Assembly: GCF_000723885.1 (NCBI RefSeq)
Contig: NZ_CCDG010000041.1
Location: 78,552-142,551, forward strand
Length of the DNA stretch: 64,000 nt
Direction: 5' to 3'
From: Paenibacillus camerounensis
Lineage (GTDB): Bacteria; Bacillota; Bacilli; Paenibacillales; Paenibacillaceae
The position numbers were made by a program, and so were the translations under genes. The notes below the pieces were generated by a model, which ran no database searches, was not told the origin of the DNA, and saw nothing but the letters and a program-made list of their open reading frames with translations. Shown one piece after another: positions 40,652 through 49,207 of the stretch; within the stretch, counting starts at the first letter, position 1, and each line of letters begins with the position of its first letter.

Positions 40652-43183
40652 CTACATCAACATCTGCGGATCCACGTCAATACTGATCTGCAGATTGTTA
40701 TCTCGTACCGAATCTTCAAGCTCCTCGGCAATCTGGCGGGCCAGTCCGATGGCATCGATGGCTCCGCGCCATTTGATAATACACTGGAACCGGTATCTGC
40801 TCTTCAGCTTAGGCAGCGGGGAAGCAACCGGACCAAGCAGGTCAAGCGCATCCGCAGACAGCTTGTCCAGGCTGGCGAACCAGCGCAGCTGTCTGGCCCG
40901 CCCCTGCAGATTCAGCGCATAGTTCTCTGCCATCTTCAGCAGCAGCGGAAGCTGCTCATGCGAGAGGGTGACAAGAATCAGCCTGCAGTACGGGGGATAA
41001 TGCAGGGTCCTGCGGTGCTTCAGCTCATCGCGGACAAAGGAAGCATAGTCATGTCCGCTGGCATGTACGATCGAGTAATGCTCCGGCGTATACGACTGTA
41101 CCACAACTTCCCCCGGGAGCTGATGTCTTCCGGCACGCCCGGCTACCTGTGTCAACAGCTGAAACGTCTTCTCTCCGGCCCGGAAATCAGGCAGATTCAG
41201 GGCAGAGTCAGCAGTGATAACACCCACAAGGGTAACATCCGGGAAATCAAGCCCCTTGGCTACCATCTGCGTACCCAGCAGGACGTCGGCTTTTTTGTCC
41301 CTGAACTGGTTGAGGAGCTTTTCATGCGAGCCCTTCTCTGTAGTTGTATCCACGTCCATTCGTATGACACGAATACCGGGAAAAAGCTTGCCCAGCTCTT
41401 CCTCTACCCGCTGGGTTCCGGTACCGAAGAAGCGGATATGCTCACTGCCGCAATCGGGACAGACCTTCGGCGACGGCTCTGCATGGCCGCAATAGTGACA
41501 GCGCAGATTGTCGCTGCGGCTGTGATAGGTGAGTGAAATGTCGCATTCCGGACACGTAGCAACGTAACCGCAGCTCCGGCACATGACAAAGGTGGAGAAG
41601 CCCCGGCGGTTCAGGAGCAAAACTGTCTGCTCCCCCTTCTCCAGCCTGCTCTCCAGTGCGGCATGCAGCCTGCGGCTGAACATAGAGCGGTTGCCCTCCT
41701 TCAGCTCATCGCGCATATCGACGACATGCACCTTCGGCAAGGCATTGCCCAGCGCCCGGGTCGGCATCTCCAGCAGCACCGGCGAGAAGTGGATGTCACT
41801 CTGCGACCTGGCCGCATGATAGCTCTCCAGCGAAGGAGTGGCCGAGCCCAGTATTACCGCCGCACCGGCTTGTTCAGCTCTACGGACCGCTACATCGCGG
41901 GCATGGTACTTCGGATTCTCCTCCTGCTTATAAGAGGATTCATGCTCTTCATCCATGATAATCAGTCCAAGGTTGGCAAACGGGGCGAATACCGCAGAGC
42001 GCGCACCCACCGCTACCGTCGCTTTGCCTTCACGGATCTTGCGCCATTCGTCATAACGTTCACCGACGGAGAGACGGCTGTGCATGACTGCGACACCGCT
42101 GCCGAACCGGCCTTTGAACCGTTCCACCATCTGCGGGGTGAGTGCAATCTCCGGCACAAGCACCACCGCCTGTCTGCCCTGGTCCACCGCCCGCTGGATA
42201 CACTGCAGATAAATCTCCGTCTTGCCGCTTCCGGTTACGCCGTGCAGCAGAAAGACCTCATGCTGCTGCTCATCCACCGTCCGGGCTATCCGTGTGAAAA
42301 CCTGCTGCTGCTCCGGTGTAAGCGGCAGAGGCGTGCTCGGCTTGAAGTCACGGCCCTGGTAGGGATCGCGGTAAACTTCAATTTCACTTATTTCAATGTA
42401 GCCCTTTTCTTCAAGCGCCTTGACCGTGCCTGCGGTAACCTGCAATACCGCCAGTAAATCCTTGAGCGGCATCGGCAGCGTCTGTTCCATTTCGATCAGA
42501 TAAGACAGGACGTCTTTCTGACGGACTGAACGAGCCGGGAAGGTGCTTAGCGATTCCCGGGCTGCAGACAGCCCGATCGCCAGGTCAACCGCCTTCAGCT
42601 TTTTCTTGCCCATTTTATCCTTGATTGACTGGCTTTCGGTAAGTACGCCACGGCGCAGCATGAATTTTACCGTCTCCGCTGCTCCGGGGAAGCTGCGGGT
42701 CAGCTGCTTCATGGTCACTTCTCCAGCCTGTCTGACAAAATCAATAATCGTCCGCTCCTCCAGATCCTCCTCCAGAAACAGCGGAAACAGCTCATCCTCC
42801 GCGTTAACCGCAGCTTCAGCGCCTTCACCAAGCGAGATGAGGCGTTCAGCCTTGCCCTTCAGCGCGGTAGGCAGCATAGCCTGCAGAGCCGAAATACGCC
42901 TGCAGGCATACCGCTGGCTCATCCAGTCGCCGAGCTCAACGAGCTCAGGCGACAACGGCGGCAGCAGATCCAGCACCTCCTGGATAGGCTTGAGTCTGGA
43001 GCCTGCTCCGGTCTCGCCGGATTCCAGGGATACTACAAAGCCCTGAACCGTCCGGTGGCCGAAGGGAACAGCTACCCGGCTGCCCACTTCAATCCACAGC
43101 TTAAGCGCGTCAGGTATCAGATAATCGAACGGCCGGTCGGTGCTGCGCACAGGAACATCGACAATGACCTTCGCTATTTCCAT
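40652..43183 (-). CDS. priA: Primosomal protein N' (replication restart helicase PriA)
   Basis: An 843-residue PriA. The N-terminal 3'-end-binding domain starts 'IAKVIVDVPVRSTDRPFDY'. Helicase motifs are 'LLHGVTGSGKTEIYL' (Walker A), 'IIMDEEHESSYKQEE' (DEEH) and 'GSATPSLES'. Zinc-binding Cys pairs appear as 'CRSCGYVATCPEC' and 'CHYCGHAEPSPKVCPDCGS', then 'LGTQMVAKGLDFPDVTLVG' and 'QVAGRAGR'. It reloads the replisome at stalled forks. The ATG shares one base with the coaBC stop (TAATG), so translation is coupled. Confidence 0.97.
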   Translation of the reverse strand: MEIAKVIVDVPVRSTDRPFDYLIPDALKLWIEVGSRVAVPFGHRTVQGFVVSLESGETGAGSRLKPIQEVLDLLPPLSPELVELGDWMSQRYACRRISALQAMLPTALKGKAERLISLGEGAEAAVNAEDELFPLFLEEDLEERTIIDFVRQAGEVTMKQLTRSFPGAAETVKFMLRRGVLTESQSIKDKMGKKKLKAVDLAIGLSAARESLSTFPARSVRQKDVLSYLIEMEQTLPMPLKDLLAVLQVTAGTVKALEEKGYIEISEIEVYRDPYQGRDFKPSTPLPLTPEQQQVFTRIARTVDEQQHEVFLLHGVTGSGKTEIYLQCIQRAVDQGRQAVVLVPEIALTPQMVERFKGRFGSGVAVMHSRLSVGERYDEWRKIREGKATVAVGARSAVFAPFANLGLIIMDEEHESSYKQEENPKYHARDVAVRRAEQAGAAVILGSATPSLESYHAARSQSDIHFSPVLLEMPTRALGNALPKVHVVDMRDELKEGNRSMFSRRLHAALESRLEKGEQTVLLLNRRGFSTFVMCRSCGYVATCPECDISLTYHSRSDNLRCHYCGHAEPSPKVCPDCGSEHIRFFGTGTQRVEEELGKLFPGIRVIRMDVDTTTEKGSHEKLLNQFRDKKADVLLGTQMVAKGLDFPDVTLVGVITADSALNLPDFRAGEKTFQLLTQVAGRAGRHQLPGEVVVQSYTPEHYSIVHASGHDYASFVRDELKHRRTLHYPPYCRLILVTLSHEQLPLLLKMAENYALNLQGRARQLRWFASLDKLSADALDLLGPVASPLPKLKSRYRFQCIIKWRGAIDAIGLARQIAEELEDSVRDNNLQISIDVDPQMLM

Positions 43184-44418
43184 TATAACGGGACTCCCGA
43201 TATCCGCTCAGCCGCAAGGCTCAGCAGCCGGCGAGCCACCTCATCCTTGGTGCTAATCGGAAGATCCAGCACCAGCCCGTCCGCATCGTAGATGGATACG
43301 ATATTGGTGTCCGTACCGAAGCCGGCTCCGGCCTTGGATACATCATTAGCAACGATCAAATCGAGATTTTTGCGGACCAGCTTATCCTTGGCATAGAATT
43401 CAGCATTGCCTGTTTCGGCAGCAAAGCCGATGAGGAACTGTCCGTCCTTCACTTTACCCAGACTCTCCAGGATGTCGGTTGTCTTAACCAGCTCAAGCGT
43501 CAGGGTATCCCCGCTTTTTTTAATCTTTGCCTCTGCACTGTGCTTGGGACGGTAATCCGCTACGGCTGCCGCTTTAACAAGAATGTCGCAGCTGTTCCAG
43601 CGGCTGACAACCGCATCCAGCATTGACTGGGCAGATTCAACCCGGACCAAGCTGATGTCCGGGTCCTGCGGCGGCGCTTCATCCGTCCGGGCGGCAATCA
43701 GGGTAACCTCAGCCCCCATTGCCCGGGCGGCCCGGGCGATGGCAAAACCCATTTTCCCGGAAGAATCATTGGAGATGTACCGGACCGGATCAATGCGTTC
43801 GACCGTGCCGCCTGCCGTAACTATCACTTTCTTACCGCTTAGGGGACCTTTAGCTTTAACAGCCTGAATGTTGAAATAATTCTCGACCACACGGACGATA
43901 GATTCAGGCTCCTCCAGTCTGCCTTTGCCCACATATCCGCAGGCCAGCAGCCCCTCACCGGGTTCAATAAACTGCACGCCGCGTGAAGCAAGAGTATTCA
44001 TATTGCTGATTACAGCCGGATGCTGATACATGTGGACATTCATTGCCGGAGCAACCATGACAGGCGCTGTAGTCGCGAGCAGGGTAGTGGACAGCATATC
44101 ATCTGCCAGACCGTGTGCCATTTTGGCAATAATATTAGCTGTTGCCGGAGCAATAAGCACAAGATCCGCTGAACCGGCCAGATCAATATGAGAGATAGAA
44201 GCGGGGTCACGCTCCTGAAAGGTGTCACTGTAAACCCGCTGCTTGGACAGCGACTGAAAAGTCAGCTCGGTTATAAACTGTTTGGCCGAAGCTGTCATAA
44301 TAACATGGACCTCCGCCCCCTTTTGGGCCAGCTTACTGGTCAAGGCTGCTGCTTTGTAGGCAGCAATGCCCCCTGTAACACCAAGGATAATCGTTTTGCC
44401 TGTTAAGCTGTTCAACAT
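43183..44418 (-). CDS. coaBC: Bifunctional phosphopantothenoylcysteine decarboxylase/synthase
   Basis: A 411-residue fusion for coenzyme A synthesis. The N-terminal flavoprotein decarboxylase (CoaC, ~1-180) has 'ILGVTGGIAAYKAA', 'IAPATANIIAKMAHGLADD', 'PAMNVHMYQHPA' and 'LLACGYVGKGRL' (catalytic Cys). The C-terminal synthetase (CoaB, ~190-405) has 'VIVTAGGTVERIDPVRYISNDSSGKMG' and 'KDKLVRKNLDLIVANDVS'. The start is ATG 44416-44418 next to GGGGGG; a longer frame to 44511 lacks a ribosome binding site and covers a hairpin. The 5' leader carries two tandem hairpins (44515-44607). Confidence 0.96.
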   Translation of the reverse strand: MLNSLTGKTIILGVTGGIAAYKAAALTSKLAQKGAEVHVIMTASAKQFITELTFQSLSKQRVYSDTFQERDPASISHIDLAGSADLVLIAPATANIIAKMAHGLADDMLSTTLLATTAPVMVAPAMNVHMYQHPAVISNMNTLASRGVQFIEPGEGLLACGYVGKGRLEEPESIVRVVENYFNIQAVKAKGPLSGKKVIVTAGGTVERIDPVRYISNDSSGKMGFAIARAARAMGAEVTLIAARTDEAPPQDPDISLVRVESAQSMLDAVVSRWNSCDILVKAAAVADYRPKHSAEAKIKKSGDTLTLELVKTTDILESLGKVKDGQFLIGFAAETGNAEFYAKDKLVRKNLDLIVANDVSKAGAGFGTDTNIVSIYDADGLVLDLPISTKDEVARRLLSLAAERISGVPL

Positions 44419-44514
44419 AATCCCCCCTGTTCCAAGCCTGTCATCAGGCTCAAATGAACCGGATATTACAATCAATAACCGGATGATAGTCTGAAGCTCC
44501 TGTACCGGCAAGAA

Positions 44515-44607
44515 GAAACGGCTGCGCCGCCTTCAGTCAAGGTTGGCACCCGTTTCGTTGTCAGGTAGAGACGGCTGCGTCATCCTTCAAGGACGCTATC
44601 CGTTTCT
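44515..44607 (-). repeat. Two tandem related hairpins in the coaBC leader
   Basis: Hairpin A (44515-44556): GAAACGG / CCGTTTC outer arms and an inner CCTT/AAGG stem. Hairpin B (44567-44607): AGAGACGG / CCGTTTCT with an inner GCGTC/GACGC stem. Both contain ACGGCTGCG, also found at the rpoZ terminator (44752). They lie 100-190 nt before coaBC. The rest of the 399-bp gap 44419-44817 holds no gene. Confidence 0.75.
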
Positions 44608-44744
44608 GCAGAAATATAAAGATAATGTATAGGGTAGTACATACAGATCTTATATTTTAAAAAAATAACAACCTTCCGGTTGTCAGGACAAGCCCGGTTC
44701 GGGCCACATATGACATTATACAACATAATTCCGGCTAACCGGAG

Positions 44745-44787
44745 AAAAAAAAACGGCTGCGCCGCTGTAAAACATGGCGGAGCCGTT
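44745..44787 (-). terminator. Intrinsic terminator after rpoZ
   Basis: ACGGCTGCGCC (44753-44763) / GGCGGAGCCGT (44776-44786) with one mismatch, followed on the minus strand by eight or nine T. It ends the yloC-remA-gmk-rpoZ unit. Confidence 0.9.
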
Positions 44788-44817
44788 TCCTATTGCCGCT
44801 ATAGCAATCCGTGCGTA

Positions 44818-45018
44818 CTACTCTTCGCCGCGGGTTACAACGATACGGTCTTCGTAAATCTCTTCCAGCGCAACACCGACATACTTGTGTGATTTCGGCG
44901 CCTTAACATCTGTTTTTCCGCCTTCACGGAGTAATCTGGCCCGGCGGGCTGCAGCAACAACCAGCGAATACTTGCTGTCAACCTTGTTCATCATTTCATC
45001 AATAGACGGATATAGCAC
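44818..45018 (-). CDS. rpoZ: RNA polymerase omega subunit
   Basis: A 66-residue omega subunit: 'YPSIDEMMNKVDSKYSLVVAAARRAR' and 'KYVGVALEEIYEDRIVV' match the family. It helps assembly of beta' into RNA polymerase. The start is GTG 45016-45018, about 7 nt after AGAGGTG; the earlier GTG at 45027 lies on that Shine-Dalgarno. It is the last gene of its operon. Confidence 0.95.
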   Translation of the reverse strand: MLYPSIDEMMNKVDSKYSLVVAAARRARLLREGGKTDVKAPKSHKYVGVALEEIYEDRIVVTRGEE

Positions 45019-45072
45019 GTAAGACACCTCTTCTTCTTTTACTGTAAATACGAACCAAACTTGTAGCGCATA

Positions 45073-45642
45073 TTATCTTACTTTGCAGTGCTCGGCGATA
45101 ATAATGCTCTCAATACGTTTGCAGGCGAGGTCGATCTCATCATTCACTACGGCATAGTCATAGTGCCGGATCAGCCCAATCTCATCTTCAGCTACAGACA
45201 TGCGGTGGCTGATTACATCAGGATGCTCCGTCCCGCGTCCGCGGATACGGTCCTTCAGCTCATCCATCGACGGCGGAAGCAGGAACACAAAGATTCCCTC
45301 AGGGAACTTTTCCTTCACCTTCAGTGCTCCCTGCACCTCAATCTCGAGAATGATATCCTTGCCGCTCTCCAGCGTCCGGTCCACAAAATCACGCGGCGTT
45401 CCGTAATAGTTCCCTACATACTCTGCATGCTCCAGCAGCTGGTCTGCTTCTATCATGGCTGCAAACTCATCTCTGGTCTTGAAAAAATAGTTGACTCCGT
45501 TCTCTTCGCCTTCACGCGGACTCCGGGTGGTGGCAGATACGGAATAGACAAGCTCAGGCATTTTGGGTCTCAGTGCAGTACAGACCGTGCCTTTGCCAAC
45601 GCCGGAAGGTCCGGATAAAATAATCAGCAATCCTTTTGACAT
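45073..45642 (-). CDS. gmk: Guanylate kinase
   Basis: A 189-residue kinase: 'LLIILSGPSGVGKGTVCTAL' (P-loop), 'SVSATTRSPREGEENGVNYFF', 'YVGNYYGTPRDFVDRTLESG' and 'IFVFLLPPSMDELKDRI'. It makes GDP from GMP and is a known target of (p)ppGpp in Firmicutes. The start is ATG 45640-45642, 6 nt after TTGGAG, not the ATG four codons earlier. It lies in the operon with remA and rpoZ. Confidence 0.97.
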   Translation of the reverse strand: MSKGLLIILSGPSGVGKGTVCTALRPKMPELVYSVSATTRSPREGEENGVNYFFKTRDEFAAMIEADQLLEHAEYVGNYYGTPRDFVDRTLESGKDIILEIEVQGALKVKEKFPEGIFVFLLPPSMDELKDRIRGRGTEHPDVISHRMSVAEDEIGLIRHYDYAVVNDEIDLACKRIESIIIAEHCKVR

Positions 45643-45660
45643 AGTACACTCCAATTGTTG

Positions 45661-45921
45661 TTATTCGTCGTTATCGTCATCTTTACTGGACAAGCGGTGT
45701 GCCACAGTCTCCGGCTGAACCGCCGACAGAATGACATGGTCACTGTCCGTAATAATAACAGCACGCGTCCGGCGGCCGTAGGTTGCGTCGATCAGCATAT
45801 GCCGGTCTCTTGCTTCCTGTATAATACGCTTGATCGGTGCAGATTCCGGGCTGACAATGGAAATAATACGGTTGGCTGATACAATATTCCCAAAGCCGAT
45901 GTTAATTAATTTGATTGCCAT
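45661..45921 (-). CDS. remA: Biofilm regulator RemA (DUF370)
   Basis: An 86-residue protein: 'MAIKLINIGFGNIVSANRII' and 'RHMLIDATYGRRTRAVIITDSDHVILSAVQPETVAHRL'. RemA is a DNA-binding ring-forming protein that activates matrix and osmoprotection genes in B. subtilis. The start is ATG 45919-45921; 25 upstream codons are excluded for lack of a ribosome binding site. The acidic tail 'SSKDDDNDE' is short and variable. Position between yloC and gmk is as in Bacillus. Confidence 0.95.
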   Translation of the reverse strand: MAIKLINIGFGNIVSANRIISIVSPESAPIKRIIQEARDRHMLIDATYGRRTRAVIITDSDHVILSAVQPETVAHRLSSKDDDNDE

Positions 45922-45970
45922 GTTCCGGTTGTTCCCCCCATAGTTACATCTTCGCTTACCGAAATCCCTG

Positions 45971-46867
45971 TTACTCCAAGTTCGCCGCTTGCTCACGAAT
46001 CTTCTCCAGCTCAGCCTTCATCTCAAGCGTAAGGTTCACCAGAGTCAGATGATTGCATTTCGACCCGATCGTATTCGTCTCCCTGTTCATTTCCTGGACG
46101 AGAAAATCCAGCTTGCGTCCTGCCGGCCCGCTTCCGTTCAGCAGGGCTCTGCATTGTTCAAAATGACTGTACAGCCGGGTAAGCTCTTCATCGATATTGC
46201 AGCGGTCAGCAAAGATAGCCATTTCCATTCCGAATTTATGCTCTTCAAAAGGGAACGTTCCGTCATTCAGTTCGCTCAGCCGCTGCCGCAGCTTATCGCG
46301 GTATTCACTTACTACAGCGGGGGCAAGCTTAACCATCGCGGTGTGCAGCTCTTCAAGATGGACAAGCCGTCTTGACAAGTCGTCAGCCAGATGAGTCCCT
46401 TCGCGGGCGCGCATCTGAAGCAGCGATTGCAGACTCTGCGTCAATCCCCGCTCAAGCATTCCGGAGCACTCCTCGGCTGAGCCGGCCTTTAAGGGAGCCG
46501 GCTCCTCCTTCAGTTCCATAATACCGGGTATAGAGAGTATATCACGCAAAGTCAACTCCCCGTCCACTCCGAACTCGTTCCTGAGCGCTTCCGCCGCCTC
46601 AAGGTAGGCCTTCACCGCCGGACGGTTCAGAACCTGCAGGGAGGCTGCATCTTCCGTGACTTCTCTGTTAATGATAACATCTACCCGTCCCCGTCTGATA
46701 TAATCCTGCACAAGCTTGCGCAGCATATCCTCATAAATCATCCAATCCCGGGGCATCCGCAGCACAACTTCGCAGTAACGGTTATTCACCGATTTGACTT
46801 CGAACGTAATCTTGTAACCGCCGAATTGCAGGGAGGATTGACCGTATCCGGTCATGCTAAATGACAA
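45971..46867 (-). CDS. yloC: YicC family endoribonuclease (YloC)
   Basis: A 298-residue YicC/YloC protein: 'SMTGYGQSSLQFGGYKITFEVKSVNNRY', 'LRMPRDWMIYEDMLRKLVQDYIRRGRVDV' and the C-terminal 'RKLDFLVQEMNRETNTIGSKCNH'. YicC has been shown to cleave RNA, including small RNAs. I place the start at TTG 46865-46867 ('MSFSMTGYG'), about 5 nt after GGATGTGA; the open frame allows an ATG five codons earlier that overlaps this Shine-Dalgarno. It is the first gene of the remA-gmk-rpoZ unit. Confidence 0.92.
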   Translation of the reverse strand: MSFSMTGYGQSSLQFGGYKITFEVKSVNNRYCEVVLRMPRDWMIYEDMLRKLVQDYIRRGRVDVIINREVTEDAASLQVLNRPAVKAYLEAAEALRNEFGVDGELTLRDILSIPGIMELKEEPAPLKAGSAEECSGMLERGLTQSLQSLLQMRAREGTHLADDLSRRLVHLEELHTAMVKLAPAVVSEYRDKLRQRLSELNDGTFPFEEHKFGMEMAIFADRCNIDEELTRLYSHFEQCRALLNGSGPAGRKLDFLVQEMNRETNTIGSKCNHLTLVNLTLEMKAELEKIREQAANLE

Positions 46868-46905
46868 CGGAATCACATCCATTACACTATTGTAATTGAT
46901 TCTTA

Positions 46906-48780
46906 CTAGCGAAACAAGGGGGACAATTTACGCCCCTGCTTCGCCCAAATGTAGTCCAGCAGCTGTACGCTCATCTCATAGAACATAAACGGAGTCATCA
47001 GATAGATACCGTTAAAATGCGCAGTGGCCGCATCCAGCAGCTCTTTGGCAATGGCTACGCCTTCCGCACGGCCGGCTTCGCCCTCCAGTCCCTGCATCCG
47101 TCTGCGAACCTCGTCCGACAGCTGGATGCCCGGGACCTCATTATGCAAGTACTCGGCGTTGCGGCCGCTGGCAAGCGGCATAACGCCGATAAAGATCGGA
47201 ATCTCCAGATGCCTGGTCGCTGCCGCAATCTCTGCGATAAGCTTCGGATCATAGACTGGCTGAGTCATAATATAATCGGCACCGGAGGCGATCTTTTTCT
47301 CCAGACGCTGCACAGCCTTGTCGAGATGCTTCACATTCGGGTTGAACGCGGCTCCGATCACGAACTTGGCCTTCTGCTTGAGCGGCTTGCCGGAGAAGGC
47401 AATGCCGTCGTTAAGCTGTCTAATCATCCGGATGATCTCGAAGGAGGTCAGATCGTAGATCGAGCTTGAGCCGGGCAGGTCACCGAACCGCGCCGGATCG
47501 CCGGTCACAGCCAGTACATGGTCAATGCCGAGCGCATCGAAGCCCATCAGATGGGACTGGGTACCGATCAGGTTGCGGTCCCGGCAGGCCACATGGACCA
47601 GCGGGCGTAGTCCGGTGCGGGCCTGTACCAGCGAACCAAGCGCCATATTGCTCATCCGGGTTACCGCCAGAGAATTGTCGGCCAGCGTCAATGCATCAGC
47701 CCCCGCTCTTCTCAGCGCCTCCGCGCCTTTCATGAATTTTGTAATATCCAGATCACGCGGCGGGTCCAGCTCTACGATTACCGTGTGGCGTTCCTTAACC
47801 AGATCGACCAGGTTGGGTTCACGTCCGTTCTGATCTCCGCCCTCATCGAGATGCTCGTGCACCACAATCTGCTCTGCCTTCCGTGTCACTGCCGGCTCAG
47901 CGAGCGGCTGGGCCGTATAACCGCGCAGTGCCGCCGAGATTTCAGCGATATGCTGCGGTGTAGTGCCGCAGCAGCCGCCGATGATCCGGCTGCCCATATC
48001 AGCAAATACGGGCGCCATTTGCCCGAAATACTCCGGAGTGGCACCGTAGCGGTACTGCCCGTCGACATAGTCAGCGATCCCCGCATTCGGATAGACCGAC
48101 ACCGGCAGCGAAAGGCTTCCCTGCAAGGTTCTTAAGGCACGCTTAATACCGTTAGGTCCGGTCCGGCAGTTAAAGCCGATTACGTCTGCCCCGTCCTGCT
48201 CCAGAATGCGGAACGCCTCCGGTAGCGTTAATCCGTCCAGTGTACGCGCGGTCTCATCCACTGCCAGCTGGCAGATCACAGGCAGGCTGCTAAGCTTGCG
48301 TACCGCCTTCAGGGCCAGATGAAGCTCCTCCACATCATAGAAGGTTTCCAGCATGATGCCGTCCGGCTGCTCTTCGAGCAGGGCCGAAAACTGCTGGGCA
48401 TAGAAGCGTTTCAGCTCCGCGGCTGACAGGTTCGCCCGTTTGCCGGCCCGGATGGAGCCGACAGCGCCGACTACATAGCCTGCTTCTCCCGCTGCCTTGC
48501 GGGCGATTCTTACACCCGCGCGGTTAATCTCTTCAACCTTGCCCTCCAGCCCGAATTTGGCCAGCTTGTCATAGTTGGCAGAATACGTGTTGCTCTCCAG
48601 CAGCACCGCTCCGGCTTCAATATAGCTGCGGTGCACATCTTCAATGACCTCAGGCGAGGTCAGATTCAATTCTTCATAGGAGATACCGACGGGGAAGCCC
48701 TTTTGATACAAAAAGGTTCCCATCGCTCCGTCTCCGACCAATACGTTATTCTTCCATGCAGAGCGCAAATCCGGCTTCAC
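46906..48780 (-). CDS. yitJ: Bifunctional homocysteine S-methyltransferase / methylenetetrahydrofolate reductase
   Basis: A 624-residue fusion. The N-terminal half (~1-300) is a zinc-dependent homocysteine methyltransferase: 'GDGAMGTFLYQKG', 'GFNCRTGPNG' and 'IIGGCCGTTPQHI' supply the three zinc Cys. The C-terminal half (~320-615) is an FAD-dependent methylene-THF reductase: 'ELDPPRDLD', 'GSLVQARTGLRPLVHVACRDRN', 'AVTGDPARFGD' and 'YIMTQPVYDP'. It resembles B. subtilis YitJ, which supplies methyl groups for methionine. The start is GTG 48778-48780, 8 nt after GGGGAGG. No SAM riboswitch is visible; instead a palindrome overlaps the promoter. Confidence 0.94.
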   Translation of the reverse strand: MKPDLRSAWKNNVLVGDGAMGTFLYQKGFPVGISYEELNLTSPEVIEDVHRSYIEAGAVLLESNTYSANYDKLAKFGLEGKVEEINRAGVRIARKAAGEAGYVVGAVGSIRAGKRANLSAAELKRFYAQQFSALLEEQPDGIMLETFYDVEELHLALKAVRKLSSLPVICQLAVDETARTLDGLTLPEAFRILEQDGADVIGFNCRTGPNGIKRALRTLQGSLSLPVSVYPNAGIADYVDGQYRYGATPEYFGQMAPVFADMGSRIIGGCCGTTPQHIAEISAALRGYTAQPLAEPAVTRKAEQIVVHEHLDEGGDQNGREPNLVDLVKERHTVIVELDPPRDLDITKFMKGAEALRRAGADALTLADNSLAVTRMSNMALGSLVQARTGLRPLVHVACRDRNLIGTQSHLMGFDALGIDHVLAVTGDPARFGDLPGSSSIYDLTSFEIIRMIRQLNDGIAFSGKPLKQKAKFVIGAAFNPNVKHLDKAVQRLEKKIASGADYIMTQPVYDPKLIAEIAAATRHLEIPIFIGVMPLASGRNAEYLHNEVPGIQLSDEVRRRMQGLEGEAGRAEGVAIAKELLDAATAHFNGIYLMTPFMFYEMSVQLLDYIWAKQGRKLSPLFR

Positions 48781-48803
48781 CGCAAGAACCTCCCCTATAC
48801 TGT

Positions 48804-48847
48804 CATTAGTTTCATACTAATGTAACATAAATCGGGATGGATGATAA
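48804..48847 (-). promoter_or_regulatory. yitJ promoter with overlapping palindromic operator
   Basis: Minus-strand TTATCA (complement of 48842-48847), 17-bp spacer and TACATT (complement of 48819-48824). CATTAGTTTCATACTAATG (48804-48822) has 7-bp arms around a 5-nt centre and overlaps the -10, a position suited to repression. Confidence 0.5.
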
Positions 48848-48949
48848 GCATTCAACAGCCCCAATTCTCAGCCTGTCCTGCTATTGTTCTGCATGGCATT
48901 ACAGAAAATGCCCATACTACTTTTATTAACCAGTAAAGGACTGTTCCCG

Positions 48950-49207
48950 TTGAAACGAAAAGTGCGCAGGCTTCTGATCCGCAAGTATGCTGTACTCTTA
49001 ATTCTTGCAGTACTCTCAATATCCTATCTGTATCTGCTTGACTGGATGTTCGGTTATGGCCTCGGAAACATAGGTTACATTCTCAACTACCTGCTCTATA
49101 CCGCCTCAGAGAAGCTGGCTGCCGCCGTCATGCTGCTTGCGCTTATTGTGCCGGATGTCATCTACTGGATACGCGGCTCTCAGCCGGGGCGCGGGGCCGA
49201 AAAATAA
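48950..49207 (+). CDS. Small membrane protein, function unknown
   Basis: An 85-residue protein with a basic start ('KRKVRRLLIRK') and two hydrophobic segments ('YAVLLILAVLSISYLYLL' and 'LAAAVMLLALIVPDVIYWI'), both ends predicted inside. The start is TTG 48950-48952, about 9 nt after AAAGGA; the open frame runs further upstream without a ribosome binding site. It converges on the ger permease gene and overlaps its 3' end by 28 bp. No family is recognised. Confidence 0.5.
   Translation: MKRKVRRLLIRKYAVLLILAVLSISYLYLLDWMFGYGLGNIGYILNYLLYTASEKLAAAVMLLALIVPDVIYWIRGSQPGRGAEK

Noticed and set aside
44541..44552. T-box-like core in the coaBC leader (GGTTGGCACCCG)
   Set aside because: It lies on the wrong strand relative to coaBC and departs from the AGGGTGG(N)ACCGCG core.
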